Positions 43,519-53,400 of a stretch of 64,000 nucleotides of DNA are shown here, piece after piece. The notes beneath the pieces are model-generated. The model did not search any database. It was not told where the DNA came from and worked only from the letters and a program-made list of their open reading frames with translations. The translations under genes were made by a program, and so were the position numbers. Location of the stretch: NCBI RefSeq assembly GCF_030622045.1, contig NZ_CP130886.1, forward strand, positions 4,596,001 to 4,660,000, in the 5' to 3' direction. Origin of the DNA: Planctellipticum variicoloris. Its GTDB lineage: Bacteria > Planctomycetota > Planctomycetia > Planctomycetales > Planctomycetaceae. Positions within the stretch are counted from its first letter, which is position 1; each line of letters opens with the position of its first letter.

Positions 43519-45036
43519 ATGCCCCCGATGACGCTCCTCGCCTGGTTTGTCGTGTGGACCATCCTGGCCGGCGTTGCGGGAGCGATCCTCTGGATCGCGC
43601 GCGTGCTCGAACGGGTTGCGCGACCGCTGGAGCCCGAGTGGATCTGGTGGGCATGCCGGGTTTATTTCGGACTGCTGGCGATTGGAGCGGCCACCGCGAC
43701 CGTTGTGGGGGCGGGCGAAGGGGGGCTTCGCCTGCTGGGAGCGGACGACCGCCCCGAGTGGACGCTGTGGCTGGTGTTCGCGGTCCCATTGGCACTGGCG
43801 CTGGTCGTCGCCGCACTGGCCGGACTGGGGGCGATGGGGCTGATTCAGGCCGGTCTTGCCGTGGTGCGCCGGAGGTCGCTGCACACGCGTCTGACGATTG
43901 CGCGCCTGGCGGCCTCCATTACGCTCACACTGGCGTTTGTGGCCCTGGCCGTCATCACGGTCCCGGCTGCGATCATCTTCGGCAGCGCGGTCCTGATGAG
44001 CCTGGGAGCGCGAGCCCGGTCGCAGCGGGTGACATTGCTCTGGATGCTCTCCGCCGCGACTCAGACGCGGCGGCCGCTGCCCGCCGAACTGCAGGCCTGG
44101 GCGGAAGCGAGCCGGGGCAAGCAGCGAGGGCGGCTGGAGCTGGCGGCGGAGATCCTGGAGCAGGGCCGGCCGCTGTCCGACGCGCTGGACCTGGCGCGGC
44201 TGCTGCCGGCTTATTGCTTTCCGCGTCTGCATCTCGCCGAGAAGATCGGCACCGTGCCGGAGACGCTGGCGGATCTGGCGCGTGAGGAAACCGAACGTCT
44301 GAATCCGGTCGGCGAGACGGCTTCGCCCTTTGTGCTGGCGGCCTATCTGTCGTTTCTGCCGACGGTGTCGTTTCTGATCGTCGGCTTCGTGATGTACTAC
44401 ATCATCCCGAAGTTCAAGAAGATCTTCGAGGACTTCAATACCGAGCTGCCGTCGGTCACGATCGGCCTCATCACCGTGTCGGACAGCTTCGTCAACTACT
44501 GGTATTTGTTCTCGCCGCCGCTGGTGCTGATTTCCGCGGCGGCCGCGGCCGTCGGAACGTTGACGCTGTATTTTCCGTGGATGGATTTCCGCCGGCGGTT
44601 CGTCGATCCGTGGATTGTGCGTCTGGCGATGACCGATGTGATGCGGAATCTGGCCCATCAGCTCCGCTGCCGGCGTCCGGTTCCGGAGGCGTTGCACGAC
44701 GTGGGCCACTACTGCATCAACTGGACCGTCCGCATCCGGTTGAATCACGTTCGCGAGATGATTCTGGGGGGGCGCGACCTGTGGGTGGAGCTGGCCGAGG
44801 CCCGGCTGATTACGCGGCGGGAGCTGGCGGTGCTGCAGAGCGCCCGTCAGACCGGCCATCCCGACTGGGGGCTGGTGGAGCTGGCCCGGCGTCGCGAACT
44901 CGCCTGGTCGCAGCCGTTCGCCTGGTTGATGACGGTGCTGCGGGTGATGGTCCCGCTGGTCCTCGGGATTTTCGTCGCGTGGATCTGCATTGCGTTGTTT
45001 GCGCCGCTGGTCAAGCTGCTGAATGATCTTTCGTGA
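43519..45036 (+). CDS. Type II secretion system F-domain membrane protein (orphan)
   Basis: A 505-residue protein with several N-terminal membrane helices (about 9-28, 45-66, 80-108 and 133-158) and two T2SF-like repeats (PF00482): MLSAATQTRRPLPAELQAWAEAS...YCFPRLHLAEKIGTVPETLADLA and NLAHQLRCRRPVPEALHDVGHYC...LARRRELAWSQPFAWLM, each followed by a membrane helix pair. GspF/PilC proteins anchor pilus or pseudopilus assembly ATPases. No GspE, prepilin or secretin gene is adjacent, and the four-helix N-terminal extension is unusual. Start at ATG 43519 or 43528 is undecided. Confidence 0.8.
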   Translation: MPPMTLLAWFVVWTILAGVAGAILWIARVLERVARPLEPEWIWWACRVYFGLLAIGAATATVVGAGEGGLRLLGADDRPEWTLWLVFAVPLALALVVAALAGLGAMGLIQAGLAVVRRRSLHTRLTIARLAASITLTLAFVALAVITVPAAIIFGSAVLMSLGARARSQRVTLLWMLSAATQTRRPLPAELQAWAEASRGKQRGRLELAAEILEQGRPLSDALDLARLLPAYCFPRLHLAEKIGTVPETLADLAREETERLNPVGETASPFVLAAYLSFLPTVSFLIVGFVMYYIIPKFKKIFEDFNTELPSVTIGLITVSDSFVNYWYLFSPPLVLISAAAAAVGTLTLYFPWMDFRRRFVDPWIVRLAMTDVMRNLAHQLRCRRPVPEALHDVGHYCINWTVRIRLNHVREMILGGRDLWVELAEARLITRRELAVLQSARQTGHPDWGLVELARRRELAWSQPFAWLMTVLRVMVPLVLGIFVAWICIALFAPLVKLLNDLS

Positions 45037-45110
45037 TCCGTGTCGCGTCGCCGGCTTCGGTACAATGACGCGGCGACACTACCCGCCACCCTCCCCGCCG
45101 CAAGTCGACC

Positions 45111-48092
45111 ATGCCGCGTCTGTGCACCACCGTCTGGCTCGTTTGCGAACTGCTGCTGGCGGCGACGTGCAGCGAGGCCGGTCCGCCGGATTTTGAACGG
45201 GACGTGGCGCCGCTGCTGTCGGCCAGATGTCTGCGCTGCCACGGCGTCGCCGGTCCCGAGGCGGGGCTGTCGCTTGCCAGTCGCGACGGGGCGTTCAAGA
45301 GGCTGGAGTCCGGCAGGCCGGCGATCGCGGCGCAGCGGCCGGAAGAGAGCGGCCTGCTGCAACGGGTGATGTCCGCCGCCCCTGATGAGCGGATGCCGCC
45401 CCAGGGGGAACCGCTTTCACAGGCTCAGATCGAGTTGCTGCGGCAGTGGATCGCTGCGGGGGCGGACTGGCCCGACCACTGGGCTTATCGCCCGCTGCGA
45501 GCGGCGGCGCCTCCCACCGACGCAGCCGATTCCGACTGGGTGCGGTCACCGGTCGATGCGTTTATCAGCGCGCGGCTGCGGGAAGTCGCACTTGCGCCTT
45601 CACCCGAGGCCGATCGGCGGACGTTGATCCGCCGGCTCACCATCGATTTGTGGGGGCTGCCGCCGACGCCGGGGGACGTTGCCGAGTTCCTTGCCGACGG
45701 CCGACCGGATGCGGTCGAGCGACTGGTGGATCGGCTGCTGGCGAGTCCGCGGTATGGGGAGCGGCAGGCCCGGCACTGGATGGATCTGGTGCATTACGCG
45801 GAAACGCACGGCAACGACCAGGATCGGCCGCGCGAATCGGCGTGGCCGTATCGGGACTATCTGATTGATGCGTTCAACGCTGATCTGCCGTATGCCCGGT
45901 TCGTCGCCGAGCAGGTTGCCGGCGACATTGTGGCTCCGGAGGATTCGCGGGCGCTGACGGCGACCGGATTTCTGTCGGCGGGACCGTGGGACGAAAGTTC
46001 GCTGCGGGATATTCGCGAGGACACGCTCGATCGTGAGATTGCGCGGTATCTCGACCGGGACGACATCGTCACAACGGTGATGACGACTTTCACCAGCACC
46101 ACGGTCCAGTGCGCTCGCTGTCACGATCATAAGTTCGATCCGATTCCACAGGCGGATTATTACGCGTTGCAGGCGGTCTTTGCCGATACGGGCAAGGGGA
46201 ATCGCGTGTTCGACGCCGATCCGGCGATCGCCCGGCGTCGGCGCGAATTGCAGCAGGGTCTGGCGGCTCTGCCGGGCCGGCTGCAGGCTGAAGACCCGGC
46301 GTTGCTGGAGCCCGAACTGCAGGCGGCGGTCACGACTTGGAGCAACTCGCTCTCCACCGCGGTCCGGCGCTGGCAGCCGGCGGAACTGAAATCCTGGAAG
46401 GCCGAGAACGGTTCGGAACTGATGCTGCAGGCGGATGGTTCGCTGCTGGCGAGCGGTCCCCGGCCTGAGGTTGAGACGTACAAGGTGACGTTCGCGGCGC
46501 CGACATCCCGGCTGACGGGGGTGATGCTGGAGGTCCTGACCGACCCCAGCCTGCCGATGCAGGGTCCGGGGCGGCAGGACAACGGGAATCTGCATCTCAA
46601 CGAAGTTGTGCTGTGGCAGATCGTTCCGGGCGAACCGGCCGGCCGGAAGAAGCTCGAATTCGCGTCCGCGGAGGCCGATTTCGACCAGGCGGGGTGGACC
46701 ATCGCCCACGCCATCGACGGCAATCCGGCGACGGCGTGGGGCATTCATCCGCAGGTCGGCCAGAACCATCGGGCGGCCTTTCGGCTGAAGGAGCCCCTCG
46801 ATCTGCCCCCGGATGCGCTGCTGCAGCTTGAACTGCAGCAGACGCACGGGCGGCAGCACCTGATTGGACGCGCGCGGATTTCCGCCACGGCCGAGCCCGA
46901 CGCCCGGTTGTCCGACGAAGAGCGCCTTCCGGCGGATGTCCGGCAGGCGCTGTTGAAGATGTCCGCCGATCGTACGGCGGCCGATCAGCGGCGGCTGGCG
47001 GCGGCCTGGCTGGAGCAGCGGGAGACGGCTGCACTGGCTGCATTGCCGGCACAGCAGCGAGTCTTCTGCGGCAGCAATCAGTTCGAGCCGGATGGCTCGT
47101 TTCGACCGACGGCGCAGACACGGAAGGTGCAGGTGCTGCATCGCGGCGACATCATGCAGCCGCGCGCCGACGCCACGCCGGGGTCGCTTTCGCTGCTCAA
47201 TTTCAGTGCCGCCCGTTTTCCAGCGACGGAGACCACGACAGATGGCGAGCGACGGGCTGCGCTGGCCGGCTGGCTGACATCGCCGGACAATGTTCTCACC
47301 TGGCGTTCGATTGTGAATCGGAGCTGGCAGCAGCGTTTCGGACGCGGGCTGGTCGACACGGCGAGCGACTTCGGCAAGATGGGGGCGTCGCCTTCGCATC
47401 CGGAACTGCTCGACGCCCTGGCGCTGGACCTGCTGGCGCACGACGGCTCCCTGAAGCGGCTGCACCGGCAACTGGTCTGCAGTGCCGCCTGGAGGCAGTC
47501 TTCGCAGATCCGACCCGACGCCGCTTTGGCCGACGCCGACAATCGGTGGATCTGGCGAATGCACCGCAGCCGGATGGATGCCGAGACGATCCGCGACGCG
47601 GCGCTGGTGCTGGCGGACGTTCTCGACGACACGCTGGGCGGCCCGTCCGTGCGTCAGTTCGTGCAGACGCCGGGAGTGGCCGTAACTCCGAATGTCGACT
47701 ATGCCGGCTTCGATGTCGACAGCTCCGCCCTGCTCCGCCGCAGCGTTTATCGGTTCCTGTTCCGCACGATTCCCGATCCCTTCATGGACGCTCTGGACTG
47801 CCCGGACGCCTCGCAGCTCACGCCAAAGCGCGGAGAATCGCTGACCGCTCTGCAGGCCCTGGCGACACTCAACGACAAGGTCCTGGTCCGGCACGGCGAG
47901 CGGATTGCCGAATTGCTGCAGCGTGAGAACGACTCCATAGACGCTCAGACGGACGCCGTGTTTGCACGTATTCTGCTCCGGGCGCCCGCCGTGGAAGAAC
48001 GGACTGCGGCGGCGGACTATGCCCGGAAGCACGGCCTGGCCAACCTGGTCCGCGTCCTGCTCAACAGCAACGAATTCCTGTTCGTGGATTAG
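45111..48092 (+). CDS. PSCyt1 / DUF1549 / DUF1553 exported cytochrome protein
   Basis: A 993-residue planctomycete-specific protein. N-terminal signal-like segment, then a PSCyt1 heme motif C40-LR-C43-H44 (SARCLRCHG), a DUF1549/PSCyt2 domain (SPVDAFISARL, LTIDLWGLPPTPGDVAEF, RQARHWMDLVHYAETHG) with a second CxxCH near residue 333 (CARCHDHKFDPIPQ), a concanavalin-like middle segment (residues 400-600), and a C-terminal DUF1553/PSD1 domain (RRAALAGWLTSPDNVLTWRSIVNRSWQQRFGRGLV...RFLFRTIPDPFMDALDCPD). The next gene starts 4 bases after its stop, the usual DUF1549-DUF1501 pair. Probably exported electron-transfer or polymer-related equipment; the exact reaction is unknown. Confidence 0.93.
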   Translation: MPRLCTTVWLVCELLLAATCSEAGPPDFERDVAPLLSARCLRCHGVAGPEAGLSLASRDGAFKRLESGRPAIAAQRPEESGLLQRVMSAAPDERMPPQGEPLSQAQIELLRQWIAAGADWPDHWAYRPLRAAAPPTDAADSDWVRSPVDAFISARLREVALAPSPEADRRTLIRRLTIDLWGLPPTPGDVAEFLADGRPDAVERLVDRLLASPRYGERQARHWMDLVHYAETHGNDQDRPRESAWPYRDYLIDAFNADLPYARFVAEQVAGDIVAPEDSRALTATGFLSAGPWDESSLRDIREDTLDREIARYLDRDDIVTTVMTTFTSTTVQCARCHDHKFDPIPQADYYALQAVFADTGKGNRVFDADPAIARRRRELQQGLAALPGRLQAEDPALLEPELQAAVTTWSNSLSTAVRRWQPAELKSWKAENGSELMLQADGSLLASGPRPEVETYKVTFAAPTSRLTGVMLEVLTDPSLPMQGPGRQDNGNLHLNEVVLWQIVPGEPAGRKKLEFASAEADFDQAGWTIAHAIDGNPATAWGIHPQVGQNHRAAFRLKEPLDLPPDALLQLELQQTHGRQHLIGRARISATAEPDARLSDEERLPADVRQALLKMSADRTAADQRRLAAAWLEQRETAALAALPAQQRVFCGSNQFEPDGSFRPTAQTRKVQVLHRGDIMQPRADATPGSLSLLNFSAARFPATETTTDGERRAALAGWLTSPDNVLTWRSIVNRSWQQRFGRGLVDTASDFGKMGASPSHPELLDALALDLLAHDGSLKRLHRQLVCSAAWRQSSQIRPDAALADADNRWIWRMHRSRMDAETIRDAALVLADVLDDTLGGPSVRQFVQTPGVAVTPNVDYAGFDVDSSALLRRSVYRFLFRTIPDPFMDALDCPDASQLTPKRGESLTALQALATLNDKVLVRHGERIAELLQRENDSIDAQTDAVFARILLRAPAVEERTAAADYARKHGLANLVRVLLNSNEFLFVD

Positions 48093-48096
48093 CGCC

Positions 48097-49623
48097 ATGC
48101 CGCCCGCACCTTCCTGGTTCCCAGGCTCCGCAGAGGAACGCACACTTCGCGAGGCTCCGCCTCGTCCGTCGACTCACTTCTCACGTCACGAAACGACGGA
48201 CGAGGGACGTCCGTCGTACCTCAGTTCCCGCCGGCGTTTCCTCGCGCAGACCGGCGGCGGATTCGGCGCTCTTGCGCTGGGGCAGCTCCTTGCCCGCGCG
48301 GAGGCGCCGACCCTTCGCCCCGAACTCAACGGCGGGCTGCATCACCCCGCCCAGGCCCGCCGCGTGATTCAGCTCTTCATGAATGGCGGGGTCAGCCAGA
48401 TGGATACCTTCGACTACAAGCCCGAACTGCAGAAGCGGGATGGGGAGAAAGTCGATTTCGGTCTCAAGGCCGCCGCGACGAGCGTCCCCGGCGCGATCAT
48501 GAAGTCCCCGTTCGAGTGGAAGCAGCACGGCGAGACGGGCCGCTGGGTCTCCAGCGTCTTTCCCGAAACTGCCCGTCACGTCGACCGCCTGGCGTTCCTG
48601 ATGGCGATGGCCTCGAAAACTAACGTCCACGGCCCCGCCAGCTACATGCAGAATACGGGATTTATCCTGCCGGGGTTCCCCTGCATGGGGGCGTGGATGA
48701 CGTACGGGCTCGGCAATCTGAGCGACAATCTGCCGGCCTTCGTCGTTCTGCCCGATCACCGCGGCCTGCCCTACAATAACGCGGGCAACTTCTCCGCCGG
48801 TTTTCTGCCCGCGGCCAATGCCGGGATGATGATTCGCCCGAATGCGCCGATCCCGATCGCCTTCCTGCAGCCCCCCGCCTCTGCGAAGCAGATCACTGCG
48901 GAGAGCGAACGGGACGGCCTGGAACTGCTGGCCTCGCTCAATCGCCGGCACGAGTCCGAGCATCCTGGCGATTCCCGTCTGGCTGCCCGGATCGCCTCGT
49001 ACGAACTTGCCGCGAAGATGCAGCTCAGCGCTCCGGAAGTCCTCGACCTGGCCCGGGAGTCTGAAACGACTCACGCCGCTTACGGGACGGCGGATGAGAC
49101 CACCGGCCCGTTCGCCCGGAACTGCCTGATCGCCCGCCGGCTGATCGAACGGGGAACCCGGTTCGTGCAGGTCTGGAGCGGCATGAGCGGCGCGTCCAAG
49201 AACTGGGACAACCACTCGGACATCCACAACGAGCTGCCGTTTATCGCTCGCCAGGTCGACCGCCCGATCGCGGCGCTGCTCGACGATCTCGCCGCCCGCG
49301 GGCTGCTGGAAGACACTCTCGTGATCTGGACGACGGAATTCGGGCGAATGCCGTTTACCCAGGGGGCGACGGGCCGCGATCACAACGGCGGCACGTTCGT
49401 CACCTGGCTCGCCGGGGCGGGGGTTAAGCCGGGCTCAACGCACGGAACGAGCGACGACTTCAGCTACCAGACGGCGGAGGGTCGCACGATGTGCTACGAC
49501 CTGCACGCGACGATCCTGCATCTGCTGGGGATCGACCACGAGCGTTTGACGTTCCGCCACAACGGCATCGACCGCCGCCTGACCGACGTCCACGGGCATG
49601 TGATTGGGCCGATTCTGGCGTAG
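48097..49623 (+). CDS. Tat-exported DUF1501 protein with repeat-derived N-terminus
   Basis: A 508-residue DUF1501 protein (PF07394, sulfatase/alkaline-phosphatase fold). The twin-arginine signal is SSRRRFLAQTGGGFGALALG at residues 43-62, preceded by about 40 residues that are read directly from the two-hairpin repeat and a further hairpin. No ATG, GTG or TTG lies in frame between 48097 and the Tat motif, so the repeat must be translated if this is the frame used. Later segments (FMNGGVSQMDTFDYKPEL, DNHSDIHNELPFIARQVDRPIAALLDDL, VIWTTEFGRMPF and RDHNGGTFVTWLAGAGVKPG) are canonical. Cotranscribed with the DUF1549 gene. Confidence 0.92.
   Translation: MPPAPSWFPGSAEERTLREAPPRPSTHFSRHETTDEGRPSYLSSRRRFLAQTGGGFGALALGQLLARAEAPTLRPELNGGLHHPAQARRVIQLFMNGGVSQMDTFDYKPELQKRDGEKVDFGLKAAATSVPGAIMKSPFEWKQHGETGRWVSSVFPETARHVDRLAFLMAMASKTNVHGPASYMQNTGFILPGFPCMGAWMTYGLGNLSDNLPAFVVLPDHRGLPYNNAGNFSAGFLPAANAGMMIRPNAPIPIAFLQPPASAKQITAESERDGLELLASLNRRHESEHPGDSRLAARIASYELAAKMQLSAPEVLDLARESETTHAAYGTADETTGPFARNCLIARRLIERGTRFVQVWSGMSGASKNWDNHSDIHNELPFIARQVDRPIAALLDDLAARGLLEDTLVIWTTEFGRMPFTQGATGRDHNGGTFVTWLAGAGVKPGSTHGTSDDFSYQTAEGRTMCYDLHATILHLLGIDHERLTFRHNGIDRRLTDVHGHVIGPILA
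48117..48163 (-). repeat. Two-hairpin repeat unit, copy 7 (coding)
   Basis: GTTCCCAGG-CTCCG-CAGAGGAAC (imperfect, 48117-48139) followed by GAGGC-TCC-GCCTC (48151-48163). It lies inside the reading frame of the DUF1501 gene. A further perfect 10-bp hairpin ACGACGGACG/CGTCCGTCGT follows at 48193-48217. Confidence 0.7.
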
Positions 49624-50032
49624 GACGAAGTGTTCTCGCAGAGGCGCAGAGGGAAGAAAAGGGCGCAGAGAAGACGGAAGAAGATTTCACCGCGGAAGCG
49701 CGGAGGACGCGGAGAAAGGCGGGAGAAGACACGAAGAGGAAAAGTTGAAGACGGTCGAGGGTAGGTTTCAAGCAGAGAGTCTTTGACAAATCACCAAGAA
49801 CCAACTGCTAATGACCAACCGCCACGGGTGGCCCGGCTGGAGGCCGGGCGGCAGAGCCGCAAGAGGCCGCAGTTGGACGTTCATCCGGCACTGAGGCTCC
49901 ACACCACCATGCCGCTCAAACTCCGGCCTCTTGTCGCCGCGCGATCCGGCCCTGCGGGCCGGACCACCCGATCGCAATTTCACCTTGGCGATCGGTCGTC
50001 ACCTTGCTTCGTCTGGCTTTCCGCTTTCCGCT
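49624..50032. other. Repeat-filled gap between DUF1501 gene and tRNA-Gln
   Basis: No gene. It starts with CGCAGAGGCGCAGAGGG / CGCGGAAGCGCGGAGGACGC words (49636-49730) and an AACCAACTGCTAATGACC stretch, then two copies of the GGCCGGGCGGC repeat facing each other (49826-49873 forward, 49917-49970 reverse). Confidence 0.55.
49826..49970. repeat. Facing pair of GGCCGGGCGGC repeats
   Basis: Forward copy GGTGGCCCGGCTGGAGGCCG...GCCGCAAGAGGCCGCAG at 49826-49873 and an inverted copy CCGGCCTCTTGTCGCC...GGCCGGACCACC at 49917-49970. Single copies are at 26984-27030 and 58213-58266 (inverted). Confidence 0.65.
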
Positions 50033-50072
50033 AAAAAAACCAGCCCGCGAGCTCCTTCGAGTTCGCGGGCTG
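50033..50072 (-). terminator. Intrinsic terminator of tRNA-Gln
   Basis: On the minus strand AGCCCGCGAA...CTCGCGGGCT forms a 9-10 bp GC-rich stem, directly followed by GGTTTTTTT. It begins 7 bases after the tRNA 3' end. Confidence 0.85.
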
Positions 50073-50078
50073 CTGCAG

Positions 50079-50149
50079 TTACCCGACCAGGATTCGAACC
50101 TGGACAAACAGAACCAAAATCTGTTGTGCTACCGTTACACTATCGGGTA
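50079..50149 (-). tRNA. trnQ: tRNA-Gln (anticodon TTG)
   Basis: Read on the minus strand: acceptor TACCCGA pairs with TCGGGTA, D-arm AGTGTAACGGTAGCA, anticodon arm CAGATTTTGGTTCTG with loop TTTTGGT and anticodon TTG (codon CAA), and T-arm with GGTTCGAATCC. The U1-A72 weak first pair is typical for glutamine tRNAs. Not followed by an encoded CCA (CTG instead), so CCA is added after transcription. It has its own promoter-like element upstream and a terminator downstream. A likely GatCAB substrate when Glu-tRNA(Gln) transamidation operates. Confidence 0.96.
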
Positions 50150-50160
50150 TTCCGGCGGAA

Positions 50161-50190
50161 ACTCTAGCAAACCACCAATCTGTCTGGCAA
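50161..50190 (-). promoter_or_regulatory. Putative sigma-70 promoter of tRNA-Gln
   Basis: On the minus strand TTGCCA (50185-50190) stands 18 bases before TAGAGT (50161-50166), which is 11 bases before the tRNA 5' end. Confidence 0.45.
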
Positions 50191-50235
50191 GACTGCTGGA
50201 AGGGCGACACGCGGCGGAGGCGGAAAGTTCGCGGC

Positions 50236-50310
50236 CAGCAGGGAATAGGGAGTAGGGAATAGCCAGAGAAATGCGGGCAGATCGCTTATCGCAGATCGCT
50301 TATCGCCGGA
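50236..50310. repeat. Short-period tandem tract (GGGAATAG / GATCGCTTATCGC)
   Basis: GGGAATAGGGAGTAGGGAATAG followed by GATCGCTTATCGCAGATCGC and then CTTTCTCCGTGGTCAATCCTC words to about 50400. It fills the gap between tRNA-Gln and the 3' end of putA. Confidence 0.6.
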
Positions 50311-50403
50311 AAAGGAGTCCTCCCGCCTTTCTCCGTGGTCAATCCTCTTCCGTCTTCTCTGCGGGCTCTTCTTCTCTCTGCGTCTGTGCGGGATGTCTTC
50401 GTT

Positions 50404-53400
50404 CTACTTTTGCTTCGAAGGGGCGAACCCTCGGCGCAGGGTGTTCTCGGTGATGTTTACCGGGAAGACGAACTGCTGCAGGTAGTCGGGGCCGCCGGCT
50501 TTTGTGCCGATGCCGGACAGCTTGAAGCCGCCGAACGGCTGGCGGCCGACCAGCGCGCCGGTGATCGGGCGGTTGAGGTAGAGGTTGCCCACCTGGAATT
50601 CCCGGCGGACCCGTTTCAGATTTGCCGGGCTCCGGCTGTAGACGCCGCCGGTCAGGGCGTAGTCGGTTCCATTCGCGATCGCCAGGGCTTCGCTCATGTC
50701 CTTGGCCCGAATCACCACCAGGACCGGTCCGAAGATCTCTTCCTGAGCGATCTTCGCGTCGGGGGGGACATCCGCGAAGATGTGCGGGGCCACAAAGTAC
50801 CCGTCGGATTCGCTGTCGCTGATCGGTCCCTCGAAGACGAGCCGGCCGGAGGCTTCATCGACCTTGGCCGCCTCGATCACGTCCCGAATCCGCTGGCAGG
50901 CTTCTTCGTCGATCACCGGCCCCAGGTCGTTGCCGGGGTCTTCCGCCGGACCGACTTTCAGGGCGGCGGTCGCGTCGATCAGCCGCTTCAGGAATTCGTC
51001 GTAGGCTGATTCGAGGACGATCGCCCGCGAGCAGGCCGAACATTTCTGGCCGCTGTAGCCGAAGGCACTCTGCACCACTCCCACGACCGCTTCGTCGAGG
51101 TCGGCGTCGCTGTCGACGATGATGGCGTTCTTGCCCCCCATTTCGGCGATGACGTGCTTGACGCCCCGCTGAGCCGCGTGAGCGTCCGCGGCCGCCGAGT
51201 TGATTGCCAGGCCGACCGCCCGGCTGCCGGTGAAGGCGATCAGATCGACATCCGGACTGCCGACGAGCTGCGGTCCGACGTCTTCTCCGACGCCCGGCAC
51301 CAGGTTGACGACGCCGTCCGGCACTCCCGCGGTCTGGATGATCTCCATCAGTTTGGCGGCGATTACCGAGGATTGCTCGGCGGGCTTCATGACCACGGTA
51401 TTGCCGGTGACCATCGCCGCTGCAGTCATGCCGGTCAGAATCGCCAGGGGGAAGTTCCAGGGAGCGATCACGACCGCCACGCCGCGCGGGCGGTAGAAGT
51501 AGCTGTTTTCTTCCCCGGGAAGGTCGAACGCGGAGGGATTCTCCAGCCGCTGCACCTGCTGGGAGTAGTAGAGGCAGAAGTCGATCGCCTCGGCGACCTC
51601 GGCATCGGCCTCGGCCCAGGGCTTGCCGCACTCGTAGACCTGCCAGGCGGCCAGCTCGTAGCGGCGCGAGCGCATTTCGCGGGCCATCAGCTCCAGGTAC
51701 TCGGCTCGGTAGTGGACTTCCACGCGCGACCATTCGGGAAACGCCCGGCGGGCGGAATCGATCGCCGCGATCGCGTCGTCCACCGTCCCCAGCGCCACCT
51801 TGCCGACAATCTGCGCTTTGCGGGACGGATTTCGCGAGGTGATCCACTGCCGGTTCTGAATCGCTTTGCCGCCGATCACCAGCGAATACTCTTCGCCGAG
51901 CTGGTCGGCGACCTGGTCAAGGGCCGCCTCCATCGCCTTCCGGACTTCGGGCTGGCTGAAGTCGCTGTGGGGTTCGTTGACGAACGGAGGTTCGGGCGGA
52001 GTGACCGGGGGAGGAGCGTGCAGGGCGGCTTCGGAGGGAGACATCAGCAAATCCTCAAGACGAACGCGTTCGTCGTAGCTGTGACGCAGAAAGGAGTCGT
52101 TCGACGTGTTTTCCAGCAGCCGTCGGACCAGGTAGGCCATGCCGGGAATGAGCTGCCCGAACGGCGTATAGATCCGCACGCGATGTCCCAGGTCGTGGAA
52201 GACCTGGGCCTGTTCTTCGGCCATGCCGTAGAGCATCTGGATTTCGAACAGGTCATCCGGGACATGGAGCTCTTTGGCCCAAGCCAGGGCGTGCGACAGA
52301 CTCCGCAGGTTGTGGCTGCCGAAGGCCGGTCGCAGCCAGCGGTGCTCTTCCAGGAGATATCGGGTCAGCCGCTCGTAACTGGCGTCCGACTCCCACTTCT
52401 GCTGGAAGACCGGGACCGGCCAGTGATTCAGCCCGCTGACGATCGTCTCGAAGTCCCAGTAGGCTCCTTTGACGAGCCGGACCCAGACCGGCGTCCCCCG
52501 TTTTTCGGCCCACGTCCGGAGCTCGCGGAGATCCTGCTCGGCGTCGTGCAGGTAGGCCTGAACGACGATTCCGACGTCCGCGAAATCCCGGAACTCGGGT
52601 TCCATCAGGATTTCGCGGAAGATCTGCAGCGTCAGGTCTTTGTACGAGTACTGCTCCATGTCGACGTGCAGGTAGGCGTGGTTGGCCCGCGCTTCCCGGA
52701 GCAGCGGCCGCAACCGTTCCTTCACGGCCCGCGACGTTCCGGCGGGATCGGCAACCCGGAACCGGCTGACCAGGGCCGAGAGCTTGAGCGACAGATTCAC
52801 GCGAGGGAGGGTGCCGGCGAGGCTGCTGTCGGCCTGCGTCGATTCCGGCCAGGCGTTGACCACGGGGGCGAGTTCCGTCAGGAGCGTGAGGTACTGCTGC
52901 TGATAGGCGTCCGCCTCCTGTTCGCTGATGACGGCTTCCCCGAGCAGATCCAGCGTGAAGGCGAATCCCTTCCGTCGGAGCGCCTGCACGGTGGTCGTGA
53001 CCTCGTCGACGCTTTCGCCGGCGATGAACCGTCGCGCCATGCGGGCGGCGTTGGTCCGGGCGTTGTAGGCGAGGGCGCGCGAGAGGACGGAATCGGGCCG
53101 CATGTGCTCGATGCCGAATTTGACCAGTTCGACGGCCCAGGGGAGGTGCTCGCGGATCTCTTCGAAGTATTCCTGCAGGTGCCGGGTGACGTCCTGATGC
53201 GAACGGAGCCGGGGGAGCACGTCCACGAAGCGGAACATCTGCACCTTGACCGACTCGTCGGCCATGGCGACGCCCAGAATCCGGTCATCCCACCACCGGC
53301 GTTCGAACATGGACGGTCGACGACGGTGCAGATGACCCCAGACGTATTGGCCGATGGTCCGGGTTTCATGTTCGACCCGCTCAAGCAGATCGGAGGCGGC

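Noticed and set aside
45600-48143. An 847-codon antisense frame over the DUF1549 gene
   Set aside because: Arg/Pro/Gln-rich composition typical of antisense translation; the sense strand carries heme and DUF motifs.
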